64,000 nucleotides of DNA from Bradyrhizobium sp. BR13661 (GTDB taxonomy: Bacteria > Pseudomonadota > Alphaproteobacteria > Rhizobiales > Xanthobacteraceae): contig NZ_JARXWB010000016.1 of the NCBI RefSeq assembly GCF_029892425.1, positions 120,046-184,045 on the forward strand, read 5' to 3'. Both the position numbers and the translations under genes were made by a program. Under the pieces are notes generated by a model. That model had not been told where the DNA came from and did no database searches. It saw only the letters and a list, made by a program, of their open reading frames with translations. Below, piece by piece: positions 44,346-53,363 of the stretch (the first letter of the stretch is position 1; each line of letters opens with the position of its first letter).

Positions 44346-45410
44346 TTAGCGCTCAAGCTTCATGAGCATCGTGTCGATCTTGTCGAACAGAAAGCCGTTG
44401 TAATCCTGCGTCGCGTCTTTCAACGCCAATAGCTTGCACATGTCATCGACATTCAAGTTGACGATAAGCTTACCGTGCTCTCTGAGTGCACCGCGAGCAG
44501 CCGCCATTGCGCTCTCATGTGCGGCTGTTCGCGAGATTACGAAAGCTACACTTCGAAGCGCTTTTTGATAGAGATACTTCTCGGTCGTATAAATCTCGCC
44601 CTGTCGTATCGGGTCTTTGTAGTTCTTGCATTCGAATATTACGTATTGTGACTGAAAACGATCCTTAATCATTCTCCAGACATCGTCCTTCGACGCGACT
44701 CGCGCAATCAGATCGTATCTCGATAGGCCTGTATCGGTAACTTTTTGCGAGGACCAAGAAACTAGATCGGTCGTGAAGATGTACCTAAGCGCACCTTCTA
44801 CGGCGAGTTCAAATTTTCTCGCGTGCTGCTTGCCGGTTTTGACGCCGGTTATCTCCTGACAGAGAGACGCACCTTGCGCTATCAAATTCTCTTCGGCCAA
44901 GGGTGCCACCGACACCGCGCGCGCAGGGGTGTTAAGAATCTCTGTCGACGGCTCGGCAGAACTAGCAGACGATATATCTGGACGTATCAACGTCTCACGT
45001 AGCAGCTCTTCCAACCGTAGAGCTAGATCGGGATGTTTGGCAGCCAAGGCCCTGAGCGAGTCATGGTCATAGATCGTCAGTCTAGGATTATCGAAAACCA
45101 ATGCGCGCTGGAATTCGATGGGGATGCGTACAGACGTGACGATGACAGCTCGATCGAGTTGCAGGCTCCGGCGTATGTGTTCTACCTGCAATGCAGCCTT
45201 GAAGAGCGCGTCCGATGGAAGAGTTAAGGTCCGAAATAGCTTGATTTCGACCGCAGTTGTAGCCTTGGTCTTCGACGTCAAAATTAGATCAGCTTCGTAT
45301 CGCACCGACCCCACTCGATACGATACATTCCGGGCGATTTCGAATCCCTCCGCCCGAAAAATCTCCGCCACTATCGCTTCAAACGATTTAAATCGATCCA
45401 ATGTTGGCAT
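44346..45410 (-). CDS. Protein with two PD-(D/E)XK nuclease-like domains
   Basis: This 354-aa protein contains two separate restriction-endonuclease-like cores. The first, residues about 8-130, is Mrr-like: FEAIVAEIFRAEGFEI, then Asp41 in YEADL and Glu55-x-Lys57 in AVEIK. The second, about 195-330, has Asp233 in RYDLIA and Glu260-x-Lys262 in IFECKNYK, followed by a helix with Gln and Lys (YLYQKALRS). A Ser/Ala/Pro-rich linker joins them at about 145-180. Both catalytic sets look complete. The gene has a strong ribosome binding site (GAGGGGGAG before the ATG at 45410), uses visibly lower-GC DNA than its neighbours, and lies 46 bp downstream of a membrane protein gene on the same strand. A nuclease role in defence is inferred from domains and context. 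Confidence 0.75.
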   Translation of the reverse strand: MPTLDRFKSFEAIVAEIFRAEGFEIARNVSYRVGSVRYEADLILTSKTKATTAVEIKLFRTLTLPSDALFKAALQVEHIRRSLQLDRAVIVTSVRIPIEFQRALVFDNPRLTIYDHDSLRALAAKHPDLALRLEELLRETLIRPDISSASSAEPSTEILNTPARAVSVAPLAEENLIAQGASLCQEITGVKTGKQHARKFELAVEGALRYIFTTDLVSWSSQKVTDTGLSRYDLIARVASKDDVWRMIKDRFQSQYVIFECKNYKDPIRQGEIYTTEKYLYQKALRSVAFVISRTAAHESAMAAARGALREHGKLIVNLNVDDMCKLLALKDATQDYNGFLFDKIDTMLMKLER

Positions 45411-45456
45411 CGCTCCCCCTCGACATTTAAATGATGTCCATCGCCCATTGACGCAG

Positions 45457-46299
45457 TCAGAAAGCTGCCTCTCTTCCGGCGGTGAACTCGCGATAATACT
45501 CGAGGCGCAGGTCGCTATCTCCTCGCTGATATCGAAATCGATACTCAAAGCGGTGCTCGCCGCCGAATGTGTCGTCAAATACGACATATCCATAGAACCA
45601 AACGGCGAGCTTTCGCTTCTGGAAGTTTACAGCGTCTCCGACTTTGAACGTTTCTTCCATTACACATGTCAACACTGCACTCGAACCACCCGGCGCGATC
45701 ACCAGATCGTCCGGCATCTGTTCGCGAATAGTATACTCAACAAGCTTAGGAAACTCGTCCGCCGCAATGATCTGATTGCTCAACTCCTTGATGGTGGCAT
45801 GCGTCTTACCGAAATTCTTGAAGGAGTACGCGACGGTCGGACTTTCCACGTCATCTTCGAACATACTCTCGGATTTGTCCCACCGGCCATATGTGCCAAC
45901 AATCTTGCTGATTGTATTTCCATTGGTGGCCACGAACAGATGAGCGCGTTCCGCGCTTACGAGGGCGTTGGCAGACTTGCGAGCAGCTTCCGCAGCTATG
46001 CGGGCTGTGATGTCCGAGCGCTTCAAGTAGTGGAATTGACGAAGCGATACTGCCACCAGCGCCAGCGTGGCAATGGTGAGAGTAAACGTAAAGAACGCAA
46101 CTGGATCAGAAGTCGTTCTTTCCCAGAGGTTCATGCATTCTTCCGTCTTGTGTCCAATCTCTTTGGCTTGCTCATAACAGTGTTGTCGCTCATCCTCAGA
46201 AGTCATATGCGACGATTGCCACCAAAGGACACCTACCCAGAACAGGGTGGCCAGCATGAAGCCAATCGGTATCTCTGAATGTCCGCGCGGTGGTCTCAT
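45457..46299 (-). CDS. Two-helix membrane protein with a large C-terminal domain
   Basis: This 280-aa protein has two transmembrane segments (about residues 11-29 and 66-86) joined by a loop with two cysteines (Cys41 and Cys55). A soluble C-terminal region of about 190 residues follows. That region starts with charged helices and the phrase SAERAHLFVATNG and is then mostly beta-strand. Similar two-helix proteins are common in rhizobia as unassigned open frames. It is immediately upstream of the dual-nuclease gene on the same strand with a 46-bp gap, so the pair is probably one operon. Codon and base use are atypical for the genome. The start ATG (CAT at 46297-46299) overlaps that of a gene on the other strand by two bases, so one of the two starts may be wrong. 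Confidence 0.6.
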   Translation of the reverse strand: MRPPRGHSEIPIGFMLATLFWVGVLWWQSSHMTSEDERQHCYEQAKEIGHKTEECMNLWERTTSDPVAFFTFTLTIATLALVAVSLRQFHYLKRSDITARIAAEAARKSANALVSAERAHLFVATNGNTISKIVGTYGRWDKSESMFEDDVESPTVAYSFKNFGKTHATIKELSNQIIAADEFPKLVEYTIREQMPDDLVIAPGGSSAVLTCVMEETFKVGDAVNFQKRKLAVWFYGYVVFDDTFGGEHRFEYRFRYQRGDSDLRLEYYREFTAGREAAF

Positions 46300-46681
46300 G
46301 GCAGGGAAAGCATACTTGCGCAGATTGTGCGAAGCACGCCCGGCTACCCGATTTCCACAGGCTCTGATCGATGGTATTAATCGGGCCGCGCAAGAAATCC
46401 GATGGCGGCACCGGAAGATGATCAAGCATCCGAGCGAGGCAGACTTTGACGTTCAAGTTTCGACCTCTGGCGTGGTCGTGACTTTCAAGCCGACCAAGAG
46501 CGTTTACACGTTCTCTCGGCTGGCCGACCCCAATGACATCGCGCGTCACGGGCCGATCTTGCCGGGTGGGGCTGATAGCGTCTGGCATGCTGGGCCAACG
46601 GGCGATACCAGCGATTATTACGACCGTGAGGTCGAGCGGATGGCCCGCGATGTCGTGTTGAAGAAGCTGGCAGCGGGATAA
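46298..46681 (+). CDS. Small protein of unknown function
   Basis: The frame from the ATG at 46298 encodes 127 residues. The first 40 residues are basic and helical. The last 85 are better behaved: DFDVQVSTSGVVVTFKPTKSVYTF and a helical end, DYYDREVERMARDVVLKKLAAG. A later ATG at 46418 would remove the doubtful first 40 residues. Codon use after 46418 looks coding. I have no family assignment. Confidence 0.5.
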   Translation: MAGKAYLRRLCEARPATRFPQALIDGINRAAQEIRWRHRKMIKHPSEADFDVQVSTSGVVVTFKPTKSVYTFSRLADPNDIARHGPILPGGADSVWHAGPTGDTSDYYDREVERMARDVVLKKLAAG

Positions 46682-46900
46682 GGGAAACTTCAGAGAAACC
46701 GTTTCCGGCCCGACGCTAAGCGCTACTTTTCAAACAAACCTGCCTTTCTCTGCCAAGCTCCATTCTCCAAAAGGCGGACAAGGGAGAGCAGCGGCTGCGC
46801 GTACCCGGAATGCCTGGGACTTCGCCCCACCCCCCTTGAGCCCCACCCCGATTCGTGCGACCTCCGCCTCCAGCAAAACCCCTCATTTTCTGAGCCTTCG
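46682..46900. other. Intergenic region upstream of purD
   Basis: About 220 bp with no gene I can support. It probably holds the purD promoter. It also marks the right edge of the accessory stretch. Confidence 0.35.
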
Positions 46901-48184
46901 ATGCACATTCTCCTCCTCGGTTCCGGCGGCCGCGAACATGCTCTGGCGTGGAAGATCGCAGGCAGTCCCCTGGTGACCAAACTCTGGTGCGCGCCCGGCA
47001 ATGCCGGCATCGCGCGCGAGGCGGAATGCGTGGCGCTCGATGTCGCCGACCATGCGGCCGTGATCGACTTCTGCAAGAAGAATGCGGTCGAGCTCGTGGT
47101 GGTCGGGCCGGAGACGCCGCTGGCGGCCGGCATCGTCGATGATCTCACCGCATCAGGCATCAAGGCGTTCGGGCCGAACAAAATCCCGGCGCAGCTCGAA
47201 AGCTCCAAGGGCTTTACCAAGGCGCTGTGCACCGAGTTCGGCATTCCCACCGGCGCCTACAAGCGTTTCACCAACGCCAATGATGCGCTCGCTTACGTGC
47301 ACAGCCAGGGCGCGCCGATCGTGGTGAAGGCCGATGGCCTTGCCGCCGGCAAGGGTGTCGTCGTGGCGAAAACCGTGCGCGAGGCCGAGGATGCCATCGC
47401 CATGATGTTCGAGGGCGCGTTCGGCGAGGCCGGCGCTGAGGTGGTGATCGAGGAGTTTCTCGCTGGCCGCGAGATCAGCTTCTTCGCGCTGTGCGACGGC
47501 GAGACCGCCATTCCGCTCGCCTCCGCGCAGGACCACAAGCGCGTGTTCGACCACGATCTCGGCCCGAACACCGGCGGCATGGGCGCCTATTCGCCGACGC
47601 CGCTGGTGACGCCTCAGGTCCACGACGCGATCATGGCCAAAATCATTTTGCCGACGGTCGCAGGCATGAAGAGCCGCGGCACGCCGTTCCGCGGCATTCT
47701 CTATGCCGGGATCATGCTGACGACGCAGGGCCCAAAGCTGTTCGAGTTCAACGTCCGCTTCGGCGATCCTGAATGCCAGGTGCTGATGCTGCGCATGATG
47801 AGCGACATCGTGCCGGCGTTCCTCGCCGCCTGCGACGGCCAGCTGAAGAACTTTGACCTGCGCTGGTATCCGGAGTCTGCGCTGACGGTAGTGATGGCCG
47901 CACAAGGCTATCCCGGCGACTACCAGAAGGGCACCCGCATCGAGGGCCTCGATGACGCGGCCAAGGTCGACACCGTCGAGATCTTCCACGCCGGCACCGT
48001 CGCGAAGGACGGCGCCATCCTCGCCAATGGCGGCCGCGTGCTCAATGTCTGCGCGCTCGGCGCGACCGTGACCGAGGCGCAGGCGCGCGCCTATCAGGCC
48101 GTCGACCGCATCAAATGGCCGGAAGGCTTTTGCCGCCGCGACATCGGCTGGCAGGCGGTGGAGGCCGAGAAGGCCAAGATCTGA
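46901..48184 (+). CDS. purD: Phosphoribosylamine-glycine ligase
   Basis: This 427-aa ATP-grasp enzyme joins phosphoribosylamine and glycine in purine synthesis. It starts MHILLLGSGGREHALAWKI, with GSGGREHA the classic PurD opening. It contains the ATP-grasp residues in VVKADGLAAGKGVVVA near residue 140 and ends with the usual R-x-D-I-G-W-x-A-V. Length matches the family. It stands after the accessory region and before tadA, which is convergent. Confidence 0.96.
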   Translation: MHILLLGSGGREHALAWKIAGSPLVTKLWCAPGNAGIAREAECVALDVADHAAVIDFCKKNAVELVVVGPETPLAAGIVDDLTASGIKAFGPNKIPAQLESSKGFTKALCTEFGIPTGAYKRFTNANDALAYVHSQGAPIVVKADGLAAGKGVVVAKTVREAEDAIAMMFEGAFGEAGAEVVIEEFLAGREISFFALCDGETAIPLASAQDHKRVFDHDLGPNTGGMGAYSPTPLVTPQVHDAIMAKIILPTVAGMKSRGTPFRGILYAGIMLTTQGPKLFEFNVRFGDPECQVLMLRMMSDIVPAFLAACDGQLKNFDLRWYPESALTVVMAAQGYPGDYQKGTRIEGLDDAAKVDTVEIFHAGTVAKDGAILANGGRVLNVCALGATVTEAQARAYQAVDRIKWPEGFCRRDIGWQAVEAEKAKI

Positions 48185-48204
48185 CGAAAATGATGTAAGT
48201 CGAT

Positions 48205-48663
48205 CTAACGCCGCTCGCGAAAGAACGCCTTGAGCAGCCGCGACGCCTCGCTCTCGCCGACGCCGGAATAGACCTCAGGCGCGTGGTGGCAGGTCGGCGA
48301 GGCGAAGAACCGCACGCCTGATTCGACCGCACCGCCCTTGGGGTCGGCGGCGCCGTAATAGAGCCGGCGGACCCTTGCAAAGGAGATCGCGCCCGCACAC
48401 ATGGTGCAGGGCTCCAGCGTCACGTAGAGGTCGCAGTCGACCAGGCGCTCGCTGCCGATCTTCTTCGCGGCCTCGCGCAGCGCCACGATCTCGGCATGGC
48501 CCGTGGGGTCGTAATCGGTCAGCGTCCGGTTACCGGCGGTGGCGATGACCTCGTGATCCCTGACGATGACGCATCCGATCGGAACTTCGCCCGCCTTTCC
48601 GGCGTTTTCGGCCGTTTTGAGCGCCAAATCCATGAAAGAGGGGCCTTTCAAGCCTCGTATCAT
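48205..48663 (-). CDS. tadA: tRNA adenosine(34) deaminase TadA
   Basis: This 152-aa zinc-dependent deaminase converts A34 to inosine in tRNA-Arg. The catalytic HAE is in GHAEIVALREAA near residue 65, and the zinc cysteines are in LEPCTMCAGAI near 95. I chose the ATG at 48663, which adds about ten residues before the usual MDLALK opening (ATG at 48633) and matches the length of E. coli TadA; the shorter start is also possible. It is convergent with purD. Confidence 0.92.
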   Translation of the reverse strand: MIRGLKGPSFMDLALKTAENAGKAGEVPIGCVIVRDHEVIATAGNRTLTDYDPTGHAEIVALREAAKKIGSERLVDCDLYVTLEPCTMCAGAISFARVRRLYYGAADPKGGAVESGVRFFASPTCHHAPEVYSGVGESEASRLLKAFFRERR

Positions 48664-48784
48664 CCGAAGAAACCTGCTAGTAGCTGCGCCTTCAGCAGAA
48701 GTGCTTAACCTGATTTTGCCTGAGCATGCGGCTCGGAACGAGCGCGCACAATGCTTAACGGCCACCCCCTGAGTGAGATTATCC

Positions 48785-50881
48785 ATGCCTCGCGACAGCG
48801 ACAAAGACAACGATTCCCGCGGCCGGCGAGGCCCCCCCAAAGGGGGCCGCAGCGGCAAGCCGCGCGGCCCCGAGAAGAAATTCGCCAAGCGCGGTTTTGA
48901 GGGCAAGAGCGAGGGGCGAGGCGACAGCCGTCCGCCTCGTGGCGACCGCGACAGCCGTCCGCCCCGTGAGGGCAAACCCTTCCGCCGCCGGGAAGAGGGC
49001 GATGCGCCGCGCCGTGATTTTTCCGACCGTCCCCGCTTCAAGCGCGACGATCGCGGCAGTGAGGGACGCGGCGAGCGCAGCTTCAAGCCGCGCGGCGACC
49101 GTCCGTTTTCCGATCGTCCGTCGCGCGATGGCGAGAAGCGCTCCTTCAAGCCGCGTGGTGAGCGTCCGTCCTATGGCCGCGACGATCGACCGCCGCGCAG
49201 CCGGGACCGCGATGATGCGCGTCCCGCCGGTCGCTTCAGCGACAAGAAGTTCGGCGACAAGAAGCCCTACGCGCCGCGCGGCGATCGACCGGAGCGGAAG
49301 TTCGACGGCGAGCGCAAGTTTTCGCGCGGCGGACCGGATCGCGAACGCGACCGTGGGGATCGCGGGCCGCGCGAGGATCGTGGCGAGCGCAGCTTCAAGC
49401 CGCGTGGCGACCGCCCGAATTTCGATCGTGGTGATCGCGCGCCGCGCGGCGAGCGTCCCGAACGCAAGTTCGACGGCGAGCGAAAGTTTTCGCGTGGCGC
49501 ACCGGATCGCGAACGCGACCGTGGGGATCGTGGGCCGCGCAAGGATTTTGGCAGCCGCGATCGCGGCCAGGATCGCGGCCAGGACAAGCCCTGGCAAAAG
49601 CGCGATGACCGTCGCGAAGGCGGCCGCGGTGAAGACCGTCCGCGCTTCTCGCGTTCGCGCGATGATCGTCCGTCCGGCGATCGTCCGTTCCGCGAGCGGC
49701 CCAAATTCGATCGTCCGCGCGAGCGGCCCGAAGGCCGCATGGACTGGCAGGAGCATCCGCGCAACGAAGGCGGCTTCCGAGATCGTCCACGCCGCGACAA
49801 TGAGGATGAGGGCAGGATCTTCGAAAAGCGTCCCGCCTTCGGCGGCCGCGGCGCCTATCGCGCGCGCGAGCGCGATTTCGAGGGACGTCCGCGCCGCGAG
49901 GAAGCGCCGAAGCCGAAGAAGGAAGGCGAGCGCATCGCCAAGGCGCTGGCGCGTGCGGGTCTCGCCTCGCGCCGCGACGCCGAGGAGATGGTCACGCAGG
50001 GCCGCGTCACGGTGAACGGCCGCGTCATCAACTCGCCGGCGCTCGACATCACCAAGAACGACGTCGTTCTGGTCGACGGCAAGCCGTTGCCGGAGCGCGA
50101 GCGCACGCGGCTGTTCCTCTATCACAAGCCCCGCGGGCTGATGACGACGCATGACGACCCCGAGGGGCGTCCGACCGTGTTCGACAATCTGCCCGAAGGC
50201 CTGCCGCGGCTGATCAGCGTCGGCCGGCTCGACTTCAACACCGAGGGCCTGCTGCTGCTCACCAATGATGGTGGCCTCGCGCGTACGCTCGAGCTGCCGG
50301 ACACCGGCTGGCTGCGGCGCTATCGCGTTCGCGCCCATGGCGACGTCACCCAGGCTCAGCTCGACCAGCTCAAGGAAGGCATCGAGGTCGAGGGCGTCAA
50401 ATACGGTCCGATCGACGCCACGCTGGAGCGCGACCAGGGCGCCAATGTCTGGCTGGTGTTCGCGATCCGCGAAGGCAAGAACCGCGAGGTGCGCAACGTC
50501 TGCGCTCATCTCGGGCTCGAGGTGAACCGGCTGATCCGCGTGTCCTATGGTCCGTTCCAGCTCGGCGAAGTCCCCGAGGGCCAGGTCGAGGAGATCCGTG
50601 CGCGTGTACTGCGTGAGCAGCTCGGCGACAAGGTGATCGAGAAGTCCGGCGCGCAGTTCGACGTGCCGAAGAAATCCGCCGAGGGCGATGCATCAGGCGA
50701 AAAGAAGACGTCCAAGCGCGAGGTCATCGCCGATCGCAAGGGCCGCCGCGTGGTGGTGCAGCGTACCGGCAGCGACGAGGCGCGCGAGCGCAACGAGGAA
50801 GAGGCCAACGGCTACGGCCCGCCGCGTCGCCCCAAGCGGGGCTATCACGGCAAGCGCGATCTGACGCCGCGGGACGAATAG
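48785..50881 (+). CDS. RluB-type pseudouridine synthase with a long arginine/glycine-rich N-terminus
   Basis: This 698-aa protein has an unusual layout. Residues 1-375 are low-complexity, rich in Arg, Asp, Gly, Pro and Phe, with many RGDRP and ERKFDGERKFSRG motifs. Residues about 382-430 form an S4 RNA-binding domain (ALARAGLASRRDAEEMV). Residues 435-610 form the RsuA/RluB-type synthase domain, with the catalytic Asp483 in GRLDFNTEGLLL. A charged tail follows. It should modify 23S or 16S rRNA, with RluB the best guess. A 168-bp (56-aa) internal duplication is visible at 49292-49460 and on. I chose the ATG at 48785 after comparing the composition. Confidence 0.88.
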   Translation: MPRDSDKDNDSRGRRGPPKGGRSGKPRGPEKKFAKRGFEGKSEGRGDSRPPRGDRDSRPPREGKPFRRREEGDAPRRDFSDRPRFKRDDRGSEGRGERSFKPRGDRPFSDRPSRDGEKRSFKPRGERPSYGRDDRPPRSRDRDDARPAGRFSDKKFGDKKPYAPRGDRPERKFDGERKFSRGGPDRERDRGDRGPREDRGERSFKPRGDRPNFDRGDRAPRGERPERKFDGERKFSRGAPDRERDRGDRGPRKDFGSRDRGQDRGQDKPWQKRDDRREGGRGEDRPRFSRSRDDRPSGDRPFRERPKFDRPRERPEGRMDWQEHPRNEGGFRDRPRRDNEDEGRIFEKRPAFGGRGAYRARERDFEGRPRREEAPKPKKEGERIAKALARAGLASRRDAEEMVTQGRVTVNGRVINSPALDITKNDVVLVDGKPLPERERTRLFLYHKPRGLMTTHDDPEGRPTVFDNLPEGLPRLISVGRLDFNTEGLLLLTNDGGLARTLELPDTGWLRRYRVRAHGDVTQAQLDQLKEGIEVEGVKYGPIDATLERDQGANVWLVFAIREGKNREVRNVCAHLGLEVNRLIRVSYGPFQLGEVPEGQVEEIRARVLREQLGDKVIEKSGAQFDVPKKSAEGDASGEKKTSKREVIADRKGRRVVVQRTGSDEARERNEEEANGYGPPRRPKRGYHGKRDLTPRDE

Positions 50882-50882
50882 C

Positions 50883-51440
50883 ATGCGCGTCGTCGGCGGT
50901 CGCTTGAAGGGGCGCAATCTCGCCTCACCGTCTTCGCGTGACATCCGTCCCACGGCGGATCGGCTGCGCGAGTCCGTGTTCAATATCCTCGTGCATGCCT
51001 ATGACAATCCGATTCCGGACGCACGCGTGCTCGATCTCTTCGCAGGTACCGGCGCGCTCGGCATCGAGGCGTCCTCACGCGGCGCGAAGTTCGTGCTGTT
51101 CGTCGACAACGGCGCCGAGGCGCGGGCGCTGCTGCGCAACAACGTCGAGTCGCTCGGGCTCGGCGGCGTCACAAAAGTCTATCGTCGCGATGCGACCGAT
51201 CTCGGCCCCGCCCATCCCGTCGAGCCGTTCTCGCTGGTGTTTCTCGATCCGCCCTACGGCAAGGGCTTTGCAGAAAAGGCGCTCGCGTCCTTGCGCGACG
51301 GCGGCTGGTTGACTTCAGGTGCCCTGCTGGTGGTGGAAGAGGCAAAGGCCGCGCAGTTCGCGACGCCGGAAGGATACGAGGAGCTGGAGCGGCGGGCGTA
51401 TGACGATACAGAGTTCGTGTTTCTGAAACGCAACGCTTAA
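50883..51440 (+). CDS. rsmD: 16S rRNA (guanine966-N2)-methyltransferase RsmD
   Basis: This 185-aa SAM-dependent methyltransferase modifies G966 of 16S rRNA. MRVVGGRLKGRNL and RPTADRLRESVFNIL are the family opening, DLFAGTGALGIEASSRGA near residue 50 binds SAM, and FLDPPYGKGF near 120 is the NPPY-type catalytic motif. It follows the pseudouridine synthase by one base, so both are likely co-transcribed. The pair joins two rRNA modification enzymes. Confidence 0.93.
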   Translation: MRVVGGRLKGRNLASPSSRDIRPTADRLRESVFNILVHAYDNPIPDARVLDLFAGTGALGIEASSRGAKFVLFVDNGAEARALLRNNVESLGLGGVTKVYRRDATDLGPAHPVEPFSLVFLDPPYGKGFAEKALASLRDGGWLTSGALLVVEEAKAAQFATPEGYEELERRAYDDTEFVFLKRNA

Positions 51441-51441
51441 T

Positions 51442-53256
51442 TCAACGTCGCCCGAACAGCTTCTCGACATCCGCGAGCTTCAGCTCGACATAGGTCGGCC
51501 GGCCGTGATTGCACTGGCCGGAGTTCGGCGTCTCCTCCATCTCGCGGAGCAGGGCGTTCATCTCCTCCGGCCGTAAGCGGCGCCCGGCGCGCACCGAGCC
51601 GTGGCAGGCCATGGTGGCGGCGACGTGCATCAGGCGGCGCTCCAGCGGCAGCGCCTCGTCCCATTCGGCCATGTGCTCGGAGAGATCGCGCAGCAGTCCG
51701 CCCGCATTGGTCTTGCCGAGCAGCGACGGTGTCTCGCGCACCGCGACCGCGCCGGGCCCAAAGGATTCGATCGCAAGTCCGAATGAAGCGAGTTCGTCAC
51801 TGCGCTCGAGCAGCCGCTCGACCGTTGCCTCGTCCATCTCGACGATCTCGGGGATCAAGAGGATCTGCCGCTGCACGCCGTTTTCGGCGAGCGAGGCCTT
51901 CAGCCGCTCATAGACGATGCGCTCATGCGCGGCATGCTGATCGACGATGATGAGACCGTCGCGGGTTTGCGACACGATATAGGTCTCATGCAGCTGCGTG
52001 CGTGCGGCACCCAGCGGACGATCGACGAGATCAGCCACCGGCTGTGTCTCGAACCTGATGTCAGCGCTCGGCGCGCCAACATCGAACGCAGCCTGTGCGC
52101 GCTCGGCGAAAGCGGGTGCTGCCGACCCTTCGAACGACGGCATCGGCGCGACCGGTGCGGACGGTGAAGCTCGCCAGTCCCAGCTTGCCGGGCGCGGCGG
52201 CGTGAAGGCGGGGCGGAACGATGACAGCGCGCTCTCGCCGCTGTTGGCGGCGGTGCGGCGGCCCTCGCGCGCGAGACCTTCCTTCAGCCCATGCACGATC
52301 AGCGCGCGGACGAGGCCGGCATTGCGGAAGCGCACCTCGGTTTTGGCCGGATGCACATTGGCATCGACCTCGCGCGGATCGAGCGTCACGAACAGCGCCA
52401 GCACCGGGTGCCGGTCGCGCGGCAGATAATCGGCATAGGCCCCGCGCACGGCGCCCAGGATCAGCTTGTCGCGCACCGGGCGGCCGTTGACGAACAGATA
52501 TTGTCCGAGCGCATTGGCCTTGGTCAGCGCCGGCGCTGCCGCATAGCCGGCGACGACGACGCCGTCGCGCTCGGCATGGACCTCGAAGGCGTGGCTACGG
52601 AACTCCGCGCCCAGGATATCGCCGAGCCGCGTCAGGCGCCCGGCCGCGCCGGGCAGCGCCGCCGCCCATGTTACCGGCGCGCGCTCTTCGCCTGCGAGCG
52701 TGAAGGCAATATCGGGCCGCGCCATCGCGAGCCGCCTGACGACTTCGCGGATCGCTTCCGCCTCGGTGCGGTCGGTTTTCAGAAACTTCAGCCGTGCCGG
52801 CGTCGCGTAGAAGAGATCGTTGACCTCGACGCGCGTGCCATGCGCGAGCGCAGCCGGCATGATCTCGGATTTCTGGCCGCCCTCGACGGACAGAGCCCAG
52901 GCATGAGGCTCGCTGGCGTGACGCGTGGTGATCGACAGACGCGCCACCGATCCGATCGACGGCAGCGCCTCGCCGCGGAATCCGAGGGTGCGGATCTGCA
53001 GCAGATCCTCGTCGTCGAGCTTGGACGTCGCGTGGCGTTCGACCGCGAGCGCGAGATCCTTCGCCGTCATACCGCTGCCGTCGTCGGTGATGCCGATCCG
53101 CCGCCGGCCGCCGCCATCGGTGAACACGTCGATCCGGCTTGCGCCGGCATCGATGGCGTTCTCGACGAGTTCCTTGACCACGCTCGCCGGACGCTCGACC
53201 ACCTCGCCGGCGGCGATGCGGTTGACGACTTGCTCTGGAAGCTGACGGACGGGCAT
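51442..53256 (-). CDS. mutL: DNA mismatch repair protein MutL, endonuclease type
   Basis: This 604-aa protein has the GHKL ATPase domain at residues about 1-330: VVKELVENAIDAGASRIDV, then DDGSGM and FRGEALPSIGSV. The C-terminal dimerisation domain follows. The endonuclease metal motif is present: DQHAAHERIVYE, which fits DQHA(X)2E(X)4E, with ACHGSVRAGRRL and the late CNHGRP. Such MutL proteins nick DNA themselves in bacteria without MutH. It ends a minus-strand run with arfB and the peptidase genes and meets rsmD convergently with one base between. Confidence 0.94.
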   Translation of the reverse strand: MPVRQLPEQVVNRIAAGEVVERPASVVKELVENAIDAGASRIDVFTDGGGRRRIGITDDGSGMTAKDLALAVERHATSKLDDEDLLQIRTLGFRGEALPSIGSVARLSITTRHASEPHAWALSVEGGQKSEIMPAALAHGTRVEVNDLFYATPARLKFLKTDRTEAEAIREVVRRLAMARPDIAFTLAGEERAPVTWAAALPGAAGRLTRLGDILGAEFRSHAFEVHAERDGVVVAGYAAAPALTKANALGQYLFVNGRPVRDKLILGAVRGAYADYLPRDRHPVLALFVTLDPREVDANVHPAKTEVRFRNAGLVRALIVHGLKEGLAREGRRTAANSGESALSSFRPAFTPPRPASWDWRASPSAPVAPMPSFEGSAAPAFAERAQAAFDVGAPSADIRFETQPVADLVDRPLGAARTQLHETYIVSQTRDGLIIVDQHAAHERIVYERLKASLAENGVQRQILLIPEIVEMDEATVERLLERSDELASFGLAIESFGPGAVAVRETPSLLGKTNAGGLLRDLSEHMAEWDEALPLERRLMHVAATMACHGSVRAGRRLRPEEMNALLREMEETPNSGQCNHGRPTYVELKLADVEKLFGRR

Positions 53257-53363
53257 AGGGCGACTCGAGGCGGCGTTCAGGCGCCCAATTTAGTCCCGCC
53301 TGCCGGCAATTGCATGGGGCAAGTCCTGGATGCCCACATGCCGGTTGCGTCGGAGCAGTCCTT

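Noticed and set aside
48779..50509. Long minus-strand open frame (576 codons) antisense to the pseudouridine synthase
   Set aside because: It is the shadow of the Arg/Gly-rich repeats and has no recognisable domain.
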